Of a stretch of DNA of 64,000 bases, positions 45,311-53,148 are shown in pieces; the first letter of the stretch is position 1, and each line of letters begins with the position of its first letter. This stretch comes from Acidipila sp. (GTDB lineage Bacteria > Acidobacteriota > Terriglobia > Acidiferrales > UBA7541), in the NCBI GenBank assembly GCA_010365215.1, contig JAAFGT010000002.1, positions 85,107 through 149,106 of the forward strand, given 5' to 3'. Made by a program: the position numbers and the translations under genes. The notes under the pieces were generated by a model. The model worked only from the letters and a program-made list of their open reading frames with translations. It ran no database searches and was not told the DNA's origin.

Positions 45311-46699
45311 ATGACCGCTAAGGCACATCTGCTGATTGTAGACGACGACGCGAACACGCTGGCCTCGCTGGCCCGGGCGTTTCGTCTGGCGGGCTATGAA
45401 GCTACGGTGTGCGACGACGCGAGCAAAGCGCTGGAGCTGGCGATTACGCAGCGCTTCGACCTGATTCTATCCGACGTAGTGATGCCGCAAAAAGATGGGC
45501 TCACCTTGCTCGAAGATCTGAAGCGCAACGAAGTGGCCGCGCCGGTGGTGATGATCTCGGGCCAGGCAACCGTGGAAATGGCCGTGCGGGCTACGCGCGC
45601 GGGGGCGATCGATTTTCTGGAGAAGCCGCTCTCCACCGAGAAACTGCTTTTGACGGTGGAAAATGCGTTGCGGCTCACGCGGCTGGAAAGCGAGAACCGG
45701 CAACTCCGCCAGCGCGTGGGCAAGCATGAAATCGTGTGGAAGAGCGCGGCGATGGGAGAGCTGCTGCGGCAGATCGAGCGCGTGGGGGCCAGCGAAACGC
45801 GCGTGGCGATCCTGGGCGAAACGGGCACCGGCAAAGAGCTGGTGGCGCGCACGCTGCACGAGCGCAGCCCGCGGCGCATGGGTCCCTTCGTCACTTTGAA
45901 TTGCGCCGCGGTGCCGGCGGAGCTGATCGAATCGGAGCTCTTCGGCCATGAGAAGGGCGCGTTCACCGGAGCGGGCGCGCGGCACATGGGAAAATTCGAA
46001 CAGGCGCGAGGGGGAACGCTGCTGCTGGACGAGATCGGCGACATGCCGCTGACCATGCAGTCGAAGCTGCTGCGCGTGTTGGAGGAAGGCGAAATCGAGC
46101 GCGTGGGCGGCGAGCGGCCGGTGGCCGTGGATGCGCGAGTGCTGGTGGCCACGCACAGAAATTTAGAAGAACTGGTAAAGGCGGGAACGTTTCGCCAGGA
46201 CCTCTATCACCGGGTGTACGTATTTCCGATGCGTGTGCCGCCGCTGCGCGAGCGGCGCGAAGATATTTCCGTGCTGGTGGAGCATTTTGGACGGCAGCTC
46301 GCTGAGCAGAATGGCTGGAAGCGCAAAGAGTTCGCCGCGGAGGCCCTGGCGGCCCTGGAAATTTACTCCTGGCCGGGAAACGTGCGCGAACTGCGGAACG
46401 TGGTGGAGCGCGTGCTGTTGCTGACCGCGTCGGAGAGGGTAGATGCCGCAGCCATACACGCAGCGCTGCCGGAGATGACAATGGCGGGGGGGACATCGAT
46501 GGCGGCGGCGGTGGGCACGCTGGCCGCGCGCGTGGACGCGTTTGAGCGCCAAGTGCTCGTGGAGGAGTTGCGCCGCAACCACCACCACATGAGCAATACG
46601 GCGCGTGCGCTTGGTCTGGAGCGCAGCCACCTGTACAAAAAATGCCAGCAATTAGGCATCGATCCTGGAGAATTGCGAAAAACTGAAAACAAGCCCTGA
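45311..46699 (+). CDS. NtrC-family sigma-54-dependent response regulator
   Basis: 462 residues: a receiver domain (about 5-120, DDDA pocket, Asp in LILSDVVMPQKDG), an AAA+ domain with Walker A GETGTGKEL, the sigma-54 contact loop GAFTGAGARHMG and Walker B GGTLLLDEIGDMP, and a Fis-type helix-turn-helix at the C-terminus (MSNTARALGLERSHLYKKCQQLGI). Phosphorylated by the upstream kinase, it should open sigma-54 promoters. No sigma-54 gene is in the window. Confidence 0.96.
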   Translation: MTAKAHLLIVDDDANTLASLARAFRLAGYEATVCDDASKALELAITQRFDLILSDVVMPQKDGLTLLEDLKRNEVAAPVVMISGQATVEMAVRATRAGAIDFLEKPLSTEKLLLTVENALRLTRLESENRQLRQRVGKHEIVWKSAAMGELLRQIERVGASETRVAILGETGTGKELVARTLHERSPRRMGPFVTLNCAAVPAELIESELFGHEKGAFTGAGARHMGKFEQARGGTLLLDEIGDMPLTMQSKLLRVLEEGEIERVGGERPVAVDARVLVATHRNLEELVKAGTFRQDLYHRVYVFPMRVPPLRERREDISVLVEHFGRQLAEQNGWKRKEFAAEALAALEIYSWPGNVRELRNVVERVLLLTASERVDAAAIHAALPEMTMAGGTSMAAAVGTLAARVDAFERQVLVEELRRNHHHMSNTARALGLERSHLYKKCQQLGIDPGELRKTENKP

Positions 46700-46735
46700 A
46701 GATAAAAAATTAGCGTTACTGCGTGGGTTTTTCGG

Positions 46736-47617
46736 TTAGCGCAAAATTTTTGGGGTGAGCAGATCGAGCTCTTTGCGGTATAGCGGGTTGGAAGGAAACT
46801 CGCTCGATAACTCGGTGAGCAGCATGCGCGCGCGTTGCGGCTGCTTTTCACGCAACAAGACCAGCGCCAGCATAATTTTTGCAAAGGGGCGCAGATAATG
46901 CCCGCCGCTTACGGTCTGCTGGAGTTGAGAAATTCCCCGCGCGCGGTCGCCTTTGATTCCGCCGATACGCAGGAAGAACTGCTTGTAGCTGGGCAGTGAG
47001 CCGATGATGTAGTTGGCCGTGCCCAGTGCGACATAAGCATCGAGCATATCCGGTTGCACGGCGAGCAGCCGCGCGGAGTAGGCTTCCGCTTCGCGTACGA
47101 ATTTCAGCGCCGCCAGATGGCGCTTTTCGATCAGGCTGGTGTAGTTGGAGAGCATCCCGCCCGCCAGGGTCAGCACAAATAGAGATTCCGGGTCGTTCGC
47201 GTCGGCCGCCAAACGCTTCCCGGCAAGATCCTGTGCGCGATGGATGGCGTCCATAAAAGCCCGGCCTCGCGCCGGGTCGGGACGTCCCTCAATGCCTTCG
47301 AGAAACTTTTTGTCGTCGAGGAAGAAAGCCGAGGTGAAGACACCCTGCTGATAGAGTTCTTCAAACAGATAGGTCGCGGCAAACGCGGCGTAGCCGAAGG
47401 AATCGTCGGGATGGAGTTTCTGCCAGGCGGCGATGCGCGTGCGCGCCTCGGAAAACCGCAGCTCGTACATCAGTCGGAACGCCGCCTCGATTTCGGGGAG
47501 GGATTGAAATGCCGAACTGCCGCCGACGGTAGGCAAGACCGTTCGCGCAGAGGCTGCCGGCGGGCCGGCGAGAATGGAAAGCAGGGCGAATAGCATAACT
47601 TTTGAAAAGGGCGACAT
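46736..47617 (-). CDS. Exported TPR-like protein
   Basis: 293 residues with a signal peptide (about 1-24, after ASA). The mature part is all helical with TPR-like pairs (MYELRFSEARTRIAAWQKLHPDDSFGYAAFAATYLFEELY, YSARLLAVQPDMLDAYVALGTANYIIGSL, LREKQPQRARMLLTELSSEFPSNPLYRKEL). No catalytic motif. It follows the DUF547 gene by five bases and is the last gene of a four-gene minus-strand operon with the phosphatase and wecB. Function unknown; an envelope role fits the signal peptide. Confidence 0.82.
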   Translation of the reverse strand: MSPFSKVMLFALLSILAGPPAASARTVLPTVGGSSAFQSLPEIEAAFRLMYELRFSEARTRIAAWQKLHPDDSFGYAAFAATYLFEELYQQGVFTSAFFLDDKKFLEGIEGRPDPARGRAFMDAIHRAQDLAGKRLAADANDPESLFVLTLAGGMLSNYTSLIEKRHLAALKFVREAEAYSARLLAVQPDMLDAYVALGTANYIIGSLPSYKQFFLRIGGIKGDRARGISQLQQTVSGGHYLRPFAKIMLALVLLREKQPQRARMLLTELSSEFPSNPLYRKELDLLTPKILR

Positions 47618-47622
47618 AAATT

Positions 47623-48498
47623 TCAGGGCTTTCCCGACTTACGCAGAGTATCCGCAGGGGCGTGAAGATCATTGATGCCCCAATCGTAATCGAAATAGCT
47701 TACGCGAGGATTTTTCAGCGCGTCAATGGCCCGGCGATTTGCATCGTTGGCAAACTTGCCCATGAAATCCAGGGCCACATCGCCGGCAGTCGCGCTGTGA
47801 TTGCGCCGCGCGTAGTCCTCGAAATCCTGGCGAAACCATTTGAAGATGCTGGGAATGGTGGCGCGGTTGTGGGGCACGTCGAGCGAAAGATTGCGCGGGT
47901 CGTTGACGTACAGGCGCCCGGCTTGATCGAGAAGCGACTCGACGTTTTCCGCGGTGTAGGCGCTGCGCTGGAGATGCGGGCAGCTGTTCGAGGCGCAGAC
48001 AATGGCAAAGTGGACGCGCGTTTCGCGGAGCTCCAGGCGAAGGATATTCTCGATATCGTCGAGAGTCACCTGCCGGCCGCCGACAGTAAATTTCTTGCTG
48101 CGAAAGAAGGCGAAGGGCAGAAATCCGATTTTACGCACGCTGCTCACCGGCCAGTTTTCCACCACGCCGGCAACGGTCAGCGCGTTATAGGCATTAATCC
48201 AGTAAGCCAGTTGGCTGGCACGCGAGGGGAAAGCGGCCGGATGCGATTTCGGGCTGCGCGCGGCCAGCGCGGCAAGATAGGGGTCGAGGTCCGCGCGACT
48301 CTCTTTCAATGATCCGTAATCGACGCGGCCCTGCTGGTTTACGAATTTGCGAAGCACCATCTCCCAGCGAGCATGATCAAAACTTTCGCCGCGCGCCGTA
48401 GCCGGCAGCACGCCCAGTGAGGAAAAAGCCGCAATAATAAACGCCACGAGAGGAATGACCGGAATGACCCGGGTCATTCCCCGCGATGGAGCTTGCAT
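47623..48498 (-). CDS. Exported DUF547 protein
   Basis: About 291 residues with the DUF547 core: LAYWINAYNALTVAGVV, the VGGRQVTLDDIENILR stretch and VHFAIVCASNSCPHLQ with conserved Cys and His, then a C-terminal YFDYDWGIND. The family occurs in bacterial envelopes and near glutaredoxin-like proteins; its biochemistry is not settled. A signal peptide (TRVIPVIPLVAFIIAAFSSL) follows the start. Candidate ATGs at 48498 and 48477 both keep it; an upstream extension to 48600 would overlap wecB and is not favoured. Confidence 0.85.
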   Translation of the reverse strand: MQAPSRGMTRVIPVIPLVAFIIAAFSSLGVLPATARGESFDHARWEMVLRKFVNQQGRVDYGSLKESRADLDPYLAALAARSPKSHPAAFPSRASQLAYWINAYNALTVAGVVENWPVSSVRKIGFLPFAFFRSKKFTVGGRQVTLDDIENILRLELRETRVHFAIVCASNSCPHLQRSAYTAENVESLLDQAGRLYVNDPRNLSLDVPHNRATIPSIFKWFRQDFEDYARRNHSATAGDVALDFMGKFANDANRRAIDALKNPRVSYFDYDWGINDLHAPADTLRKSGKP

Positions 48499-48521
48499 CT
48501 TGCCGCATCTGTTTTCCGGTG

Positions 48522-49760
48522 TCATCTTCCTCGGAAGTCCTGCGCACGCAAGTCCTTCAGCAAGATCGATACAATTCGCTCCCCGGCATGACCGTCCCAC
48601 AGCGGCGGGAGACCGCCGCGGCGCGAGCGTCCGGAGAGCGCGTCGCCGGCTGCGGAAAGAATCCGCGCCGGATCGAGGCCCACGATGGTGTTAGTGCCCT
48701 CGTCGACGGTGATGGGGCGCTCCGTGCTTTCGCGCAGCGTGAGGCAAGGAACGCCGAGCGCCGTGGTCTCCTCCTGAATGCCGCCAGAATCGGTGAGCAC
48801 ACAGGCCGCGGAGCTCATCAGATGCAGAAATTCAAGATAGCCAAGCGCGGGAACCAGCCGCACGCCGCGGCCTTCACGGTCCCAGCCGCCGGAGGCCGCG
48901 CCGGAGTGCGTCTCGGCTGGGGCAGCGGACTGGAAATCGAATTGCGCGGCAAGGCCGAATGCGCGCAGGCGCTCCGCCGTGCGCGGGTGCGCGGGAAACA
49001 GAACGGGGACACGCCGGCCGATTTCGGCTAGCGCAGCCGCCAGAGGCGCGAGGCGCTCGATACGATCCACATTGGACGGGCGATGCAGCGTCACCAGGAC
49101 AAACGGGCGGGCCAGCGCGGCGCCGCCAGGACCATCCTTAATAAGGTCATAATCCGCGAGTGCGCCCGAACGCTTCGCGGCGGGCAGAAAGCGCTGCAAC
49201 GAATCGATCATTACATTGCCCACCAGATGTATGCGTTCTTCGGGGTGGCCCTCGAGGCGCAGGTTCACGACGCCGCTGGGCTCGCTGACGAAAAGCCAGG
49301 TGGCCAGATCATCGGTGAGCACGCGATTGATCTCTTCGGGCATGGTGCGATCGAAACTGCGGAGTCCGGCTTCGACGTGAGCCACGGGAATATGAAGTTT
49401 CGCGGCAACCAAGGCAGCAGCCAGAGTCGAATTGACGTCGCCCACGACAACGACAGCGTCGGGCTTCCAGTCCATGACCACCGGTTCAAGTCTTTCCATC
49501 ACCAGGCCGGTCTGCGCACCGTGAGTACCGGAACCAACTTCCAGGTTGACGTCAGCGCGCGGCAGTCCGAGCTGGTCGAATAACAGGCGAGACAACGCGT
49601 CATCGTAGTGCTGGCCGGTATGAACTAAAAGCGTGGTCGCGCAGGACTGCGGTGTGGAATTCGTTGGCGCGGCCAGTGCAGAAACCAGCGCAGCGAGTTT
49701 GACGAAGTTCGGGCGCGCGCCAGCGATCAGCAGCAGCCGGGGATTTGGAGTGAGCGCCAC
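48522..49760 (-). CDS. wecB: UDP-N-acetylglucosamine 2-epimerase
   Basis: Interconverts UDP-GlcNAc and UDP-ManNAc, a precursor step for surface polysaccharide. The 412 residues show the N-terminal LLIAGARPNFVKLAAL, VHTGQHYDDALS, VVGDVNSTLAAALVA, VAHVEAGLRSFDRTMPEEINR, HPRTAERL and LTDSGGIQEETTALGVPCLTLRESTERP, all family hallmarks. Start is a GTG at 49760, three bases after the stop of the phosphatase gene, so the two are coupled. A Gly/Ala-rich insert (AETHSGAASGGWDREG) near residue 280 is unusual. It probably feeds the nearby exopolysaccharide cluster. Confidence 0.95.
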   Translation of the reverse strand: MALTPNPRLLLIAGARPNFVKLAALVSALAAPTNSTPQSCATTLLVHTGQHYDDALSRLLFDQLGLPRADVNLEVGSGTHGAQTGLVMERLEPVVMDWKPDAVVVVGDVNSTLAAALVAAKLHIPVAHVEAGLRSFDRTMPEEINRVLTDDLATWLFVSEPSGVVNLRLEGHPEERIHLVGNVMIDSLQRFLPAAKRSGALADYDLIKDGPGGAALARPFVLVTLHRPSNVDRIERLAPLAAALAEIGRRVPVLFPAHPRTAERLRAFGLAAQFDFQSAAPAETHSGAASGGWDREGRGVRLVPALGYLEFLHLMSSAACVLTDSGGIQEETTALGVPCLTLRESTERPITVDEGTNTIVGLDPARILSAAGDALSGRSRRGGLPPLWDGHAGERIVSILLKDLRAQDFRGR

Positions 49761-49763
49761 GGG

Positions 49764-50540
49764 TCAGAAGAAGCGGAAGCGCTTGCGGCGGCCCGCAGCG
49801 GGGCTTCCCGGCAAGGCCGCCTCGGGAACAAAAGGGAGAGGCTGGCCGAGACAGGCCGCCAGTGGATTGTCATGAAATAAACCCTGCGCGACTTCGGGCC
49901 CAGCGCGGCGGGAAACCAGCGCAAAAGCTTCGCTGAGGCGGGGCGGGCGCCCGTGAAGACCGTGCGCGTCGCTGGCGATAAAGTGAATCCAATTCCAATC
50001 GAGAAACTCTTCCGCGGCGCGCTGCGCTTCGGCTCCAAAGCGCCCGGAGAGCGAGAGAGCGGTCACCTGCACATAGCATCCTCGCGTCACCCAGCCGTGC
50101 AGGCGTTCTGGGCGCGAACGGACCAGCGGATTGCGTTCGGGATGGGTGATGATCACGCGCAATCCCTGCAGTTGCAGTTCGTGGAGGGCGCCATCGAGAA
50201 ATGGAGGCAGAGAAAAATTGGCGAACTCCACCAGCAGGTAGTTTTTCTGGTTCAGCGTGTAACGCGACGGATCTTTGCGCACCGCTTCGAGATTTTCGTA
50301 ACTCATATGGAAATCGCAGCCGGTGTAGATCTGCAGGCGCGCGCCGACGGCTTGCTGCAACTCTTCGCGGAAGCGGCCTATGCGCTCAGGATCGAAGACG
50401 TGCTGGTCATTGGCATGGGGTGTAGCCACGATGCAGGTAATGCCGTCGGCGATTGCCGCTTCCGCCATCAGCACGGACTGGTCCATGGTTTCCGGACCAT
50501 CGTCCAAGCCAGGCAAAAGATGACAGTGAATATCAACCAT
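49764..50540 (-). CDS. PHP-type protein-tyrosine phosphatase (CpsB/YwqE-like)
   Basis: 258 residues from the ATG at 50540. Metal-binding motifs of the PHP fold are seen: MVDIHCHLLPGLDDGP, TPHAND, IYTGCDFHM, IITHPERN and IASDAHGL. These manganese-dependent phosphatases remove phosphate from the C-terminal tyrosines of BY-kinases. Such a kinase is encoded at 53149-55425, across the divergent region, so the pair probably controls polymer length or export. The C-terminus ends in a basic, aromatic tail (GRRKRFRFF). The ORF extension to 50639 has no support. Confidence 0.93.
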   Translation of the reverse strand: MVDIHCHLLPGLDDGPETMDQSVLMAEAAIADGITCIVATPHANDQHVFDPERIGRFREELQQAVGARLQIYTGCDFHMSYENLEAVRKDPSRYTLNQKNYLLVEFANFSLPPFLDGALHELQLQGLRVIITHPERNPLVRSRPERLHGWVTRGCYVQVTALSLSGRFGAEAQRAAEEFLDWNWIHFIASDAHGLHGRPPRLSEAFALVSRRAGPEVAQGLFHDNPLAACLGQPLPFVPEAALPGSPAAGRRKRFRFF

Positions 50541-51078
50541 GGGCCACTCAGGATACCGTGCGGTGAAGATGGGGACAATGGCGCGGATGAAGCGTGTGAG
50601 GATTCGGATAGGACGGGCGGCTAATGGCGCAGCGCCCATGAGGCCTTGCCAGGAGGGCTGCTGCGCGCTGAAGTTGCTGTCTCGCTAGCGAAACAAAACT
50701 ATCTCTCCGCACCTCCACCTTTGGCCCCATTCCTGCAAGTACCACCCTGTAAGCCAGCCTACTTTGTTCCGTTTCAGAACGGGCTGGACGGCGGGGGATG
50801 CGCCGTAAAGACCCGGAAGTCACCGGGCCAAGAGAAAACAGGAGACTTACCGATTCGGGAAAGAATTCGGATTCTGCTCCGTAAGTAACGGGGCGAACCC
50901 GGAATTGTCGATTCTCCGTCTTCGGGAATGCGCTTGAGTTCGCTGTTTCTCGATATGGAAATGGTGGGAAGGGGAGAACAAGATCTGAGAAGTGCGACCC
51001 GAGAAGTGCGAGGCGATCAGTAAATGTTGCGGGAGAGCCGCAGCATATTAGACGTCAACTACGAAAGGAGCTACACAC
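50541..51078 (+). promoter_or_regulatory. Divergent control region and structured leader of the exopolysaccharide operon
   Basis: 538 bp without a supported gene. Between 50765 and 50920 several stem-loops follow each other on the plus strand: CCGTT-TCAG-AACGG, CGGCG-GGGGATG-CGCCG, CCCGG-AAGTCA-CCGGG, and later CTCCGTAAGTAACGGGG. The stretches AAAG/CACCGGGCC and CCGTAAGTAACGGGG recall parts of class I c-di-GMP riboswitches, but the full consensus is not met, so I call it only a candidate cis-acting RNA. A good ribosome-binding site (GAAAGGAG) lies just before 51079. No clear promoter boxes were found. Confidence 0.35.
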
Positions 51079-51786
51079 GTGAAAATCAAAATGAATCTGG
51101 CGTTGATTCTTTCTGTGCTTTTAGTGGCGGTACCGGTGTTGCCGGCGGAGCCTTCCTCCGCGGTAGGAAAATTGACCACGCACGGCGCAGCCGCGGTAAA
51201 CGGAACCGTGCTACCGAACGAAGCCACCATATTTTCCGGCGATCGTCTGGCGACCGAGAAGAATTCGACTGTGGCGTTGTCACTCGGCGCCGGGAACCAG
51301 GTATTTTTCCCGGAACTGACGCTCGCAAGGCTGGAGCGTAGCGGAATGGGGACCAAGGTATCGCTCGAGCGTGGAGCTTTGGCCGTCGTGAGCCGCATGG
51401 GAACCGCTCCCATTGTGGAAACGAACGGGATCCGAATTGAAACTGCGGGAACGTCTCCCGCAGTGTTTGAGGTGGCGATCAGCGGCAAGGCTCTTAAGGT
51501 CTTCGCTCGCACGGGCGCCATGCGCGTGATTTCCACGGGACGTACCGTTGAAGTGCCGGCAGGAAAAATGATGGCCGCGACGGTTGCGCCGGGAGCCGAA
51601 CCCTCGACTCCGCCGGCAGGCACGGGAATGGGCTCCAATCTAACCGGTGTGGAAATGGTCGCCATCGGCGTTGGTGTTGCTTCCGGAGTTGCCGGTCTGA
51701 TCCTCGGCGTGGTGGCGATTAACCGGCCCAGCCCCCAGGACTGTCACGTTGTCGGCTCTTCGCCGGCCACGATCACCTGCCCATAA
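51079..51786 (+). CDS. FecR-like exported protein
   Basis: 235 residues with a signal peptide (about 1-23). The mature part carries a FecR-type beta domain: AAVNGTVLPNEATIFSGDRLATEKNSTVALSL, then LERGALAVVSRMG and FARTGAMRVISTGRTVEVPAGK. A hydrophobic helix near the C-terminus (VAIGVGVASGVAGLILGVVAI) could anchor it. FecR-like domains of this type occur in polysaccharide and cell-surface operons; a direct signalling role like iron-dicitrate FecR is not implied. First gene of the operon. Confidence 0.75.
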   Translation: MKIKMNLALILSVLLVAVPVLPAEPSSAVGKLTTHGAAAVNGTVLPNEATIFSGDRLATEKNSTVALSLGAGNQVFFPELTLARLERSGMGTKVSLERGALAVVSRMGTAPIVETNGIRIETAGTSPAVFEVAISGKALKVFARTGAMRVISTGRTVEVPAGKMMAATVAPGAEPSTPPAGTGMGSNLTGVEMVAIGVGVASGVAGLILGVVAINRPSPQDCHVVGSSPATITCP

Positions 51787-51814
51787 AAGCAGTTGCACCA
51801 CTCCCCCAGGCCCA

Positions 51815-51843
51815 CGACGGATGCGCCGCTGGCGCATTCGTCG
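51815..51843. terminator. Strong intercistronic hairpin
   Basis: A 13-bp stem (51815-51827 with 51831-51843, one G-T wobble) closes a three-base loop, 28 bp after the FecR-like gene. No U tract follows. It could attenuate transcription or protect the upstream mRNA before the export genes. Confidence 0.45.
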
Positions 51844-51974
51844 ACGCCCGGGGTGTCTTCTCAACCGAACCTGGATGGCGATCCGGGATGGCGCCAGGAA
51901 GATGCACTCGAAACGTGATGACGGAACAGAAATAGGGAATCACGACGAGTCAACCGGCCAGAGGAAGTAAAAGG

Positions 51975-53060
51975 ATGAAAGCAATCGCTGCGATGACGCA
52001 AAGAGAAAATCGAAAGCGCTGCCGGGCGGCGCTCGGACTGTGGTTCCTGGCGACGCTGCTTGCGGCTCTGCTGCCTGCTGTCGCGGCCGCGCAGCAAGAG
52101 CCCGTGCCTGAAAAGGTTCCGGAAACCACCGAGGAATACAACCACCGGCTGAACCAGCTGGCACAGATCGTCGAAACCGGCACCGGCGCCGGCGCGCGGG
52201 CCGCGGCCATGGATGAATACGTCATTGGCCCGGAAGATCTTCTGGAGATCACCGTCTTTGAAGCAGCGGAAATGAGCCGCACCGTGCGTGTGGCTGCTGG
52301 TGGAGAGATCACCCTGCCGCTGGTTGGCCCGGTGCGCGCCGCGGGACTCACCCCGCGCGCGCTGGAGTCGGTGGTGGAAGAGCTGCTGCGCCGCACCTAC
52401 TTAAAGGACCCGCATGCCGGAGTTTTTGTGCGCGAGATGCAGAGCCATGCGGTGTCGGTTTTTGGCGCGGTCAAGAAACCCGGGGTCTACCAGATTCGCG
52501 GAGAAAAGACGGTGATCGAAGTGCTTGCGCTGGCCGAGGGATTGGCGGATGACGCGGGCGATACGGTGGTGGTGGAACATAGCGCCACCTACGGGCACTC
52601 GGGCGCGGAACTTCCCCGCGCGGAAACGGTGGAAGTCAGCCTGAAAAGTCTGCTGACCTCGTCCGATGCGCGCGCCAATGTGCGCGTGCGTCCCGGCGAC
52701 ATCGTGAAAGTAACTCGCGCGGGAATCGTCTACGTGATTGGCGAAGTGAAAAAGCCCGGCGGCTTCCTTTTGCGCACCAACGAAAACATCTCGGTGCTGC
52801 AGGCGCTGGCCCTGGCCGAAGGATTGACGCGCACCTCGGCGAAAGGCCAGACGCGCATTCTGCGCACCAATCCCGACACCGGTAAACGCGAGGAGCTGCG
52901 CGTGCCTCTCGGCGACGTGCTATCGGGCCGCGCGCCGGACCCGGTGCTGCAGGCCCGCGACATCGTGTTTGTGCCCAACAGCGCGGTTAAAAGCGCTCTG
53001 CTGCGCGGGTCCGAGGCAGCGATATCCATCGTGAGCGGCGCGTTGATCTATCACCGCTAG
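51975..53060 (+). CDS. Polysaccharide export protein (Wza-like, Poly_export/SLBB)
   Basis: 361 residues with a signal peptide (about 15-40, after AAA). The Poly_export domain starts DEYVIGPEDLLEITVFEAAEMSRTVRVAAGGEITLPLVGPV, followed by two SLBB units (VSVFGAVKKPGVYQIRGEKTVIEVLALAEGL and VYVIGEVKKPGGFLLRTNENISVLQALALAEGL). It should form the outer-membrane channel for the polymer. The signal lacks a clear lipobox cysteine, unlike E. coli Wza. Directly before the BY-kinase, its normal partner. Confidence 0.95.
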   Translation: MKAIAAMTQRENRKRCRAALGLWFLATLLAALLPAVAAAQQEPVPEKVPETTEEYNHRLNQLAQIVETGTGAGARAAAMDEYVIGPEDLLEITVFEAAEMSRTVRVAAGGEITLPLVGPVRAAGLTPRALESVVEELLRRTYLKDPHAGVFVREMQSHAVSVFGAVKKPGVYQIRGEKTVIEVLALAEGLADDAGDTVVVEHSATYGHSGAELPRAETVEVSLKSLLTSSDARANVRVRPGDIVKVTRAGIVYVIGEVKKPGGFLLRTNENISVLQALALAEGLTRTSAKGQTRILRTNPDTGKREELRVPLGDVLSGRAPDPVLQARDIVFVPNSAVKSALLRGSEAAISIVSGALIYHR

Positions 53061-53115
53061 GAGATTTATCACCGACGAGATTTACCACCGATAGGAGATC
53101 TACCACCGCCGAGGA
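53045..53115 (+). repeat. Four degenerate 16-19 bp tandem units at the wza-type gene end
   Basis: Units of the form GAT(C/T)TA(T/C)CACCG...GGA start at 53045, 53063, 53079 and 53097. The first contains the stop codon of the export gene, and the others fill the gap before the kinase gene. Several units end in AGGA, resembling spare ribosome-binding sites. Confidence 0.7.
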
Positions 53116-53148
53116 ATCTGACTGGCGTGAATGAACGGAGGTAAGCCA

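Noticed and set aside
50646..50888. 80-codon frame in the leader of the exopolysaccharide operon
   Set aside because: It crosses several stable stem-loops, uses a weak start and gives a Pro/Arg-rich peptide with no likeness to anything; a structured leader explains it better.
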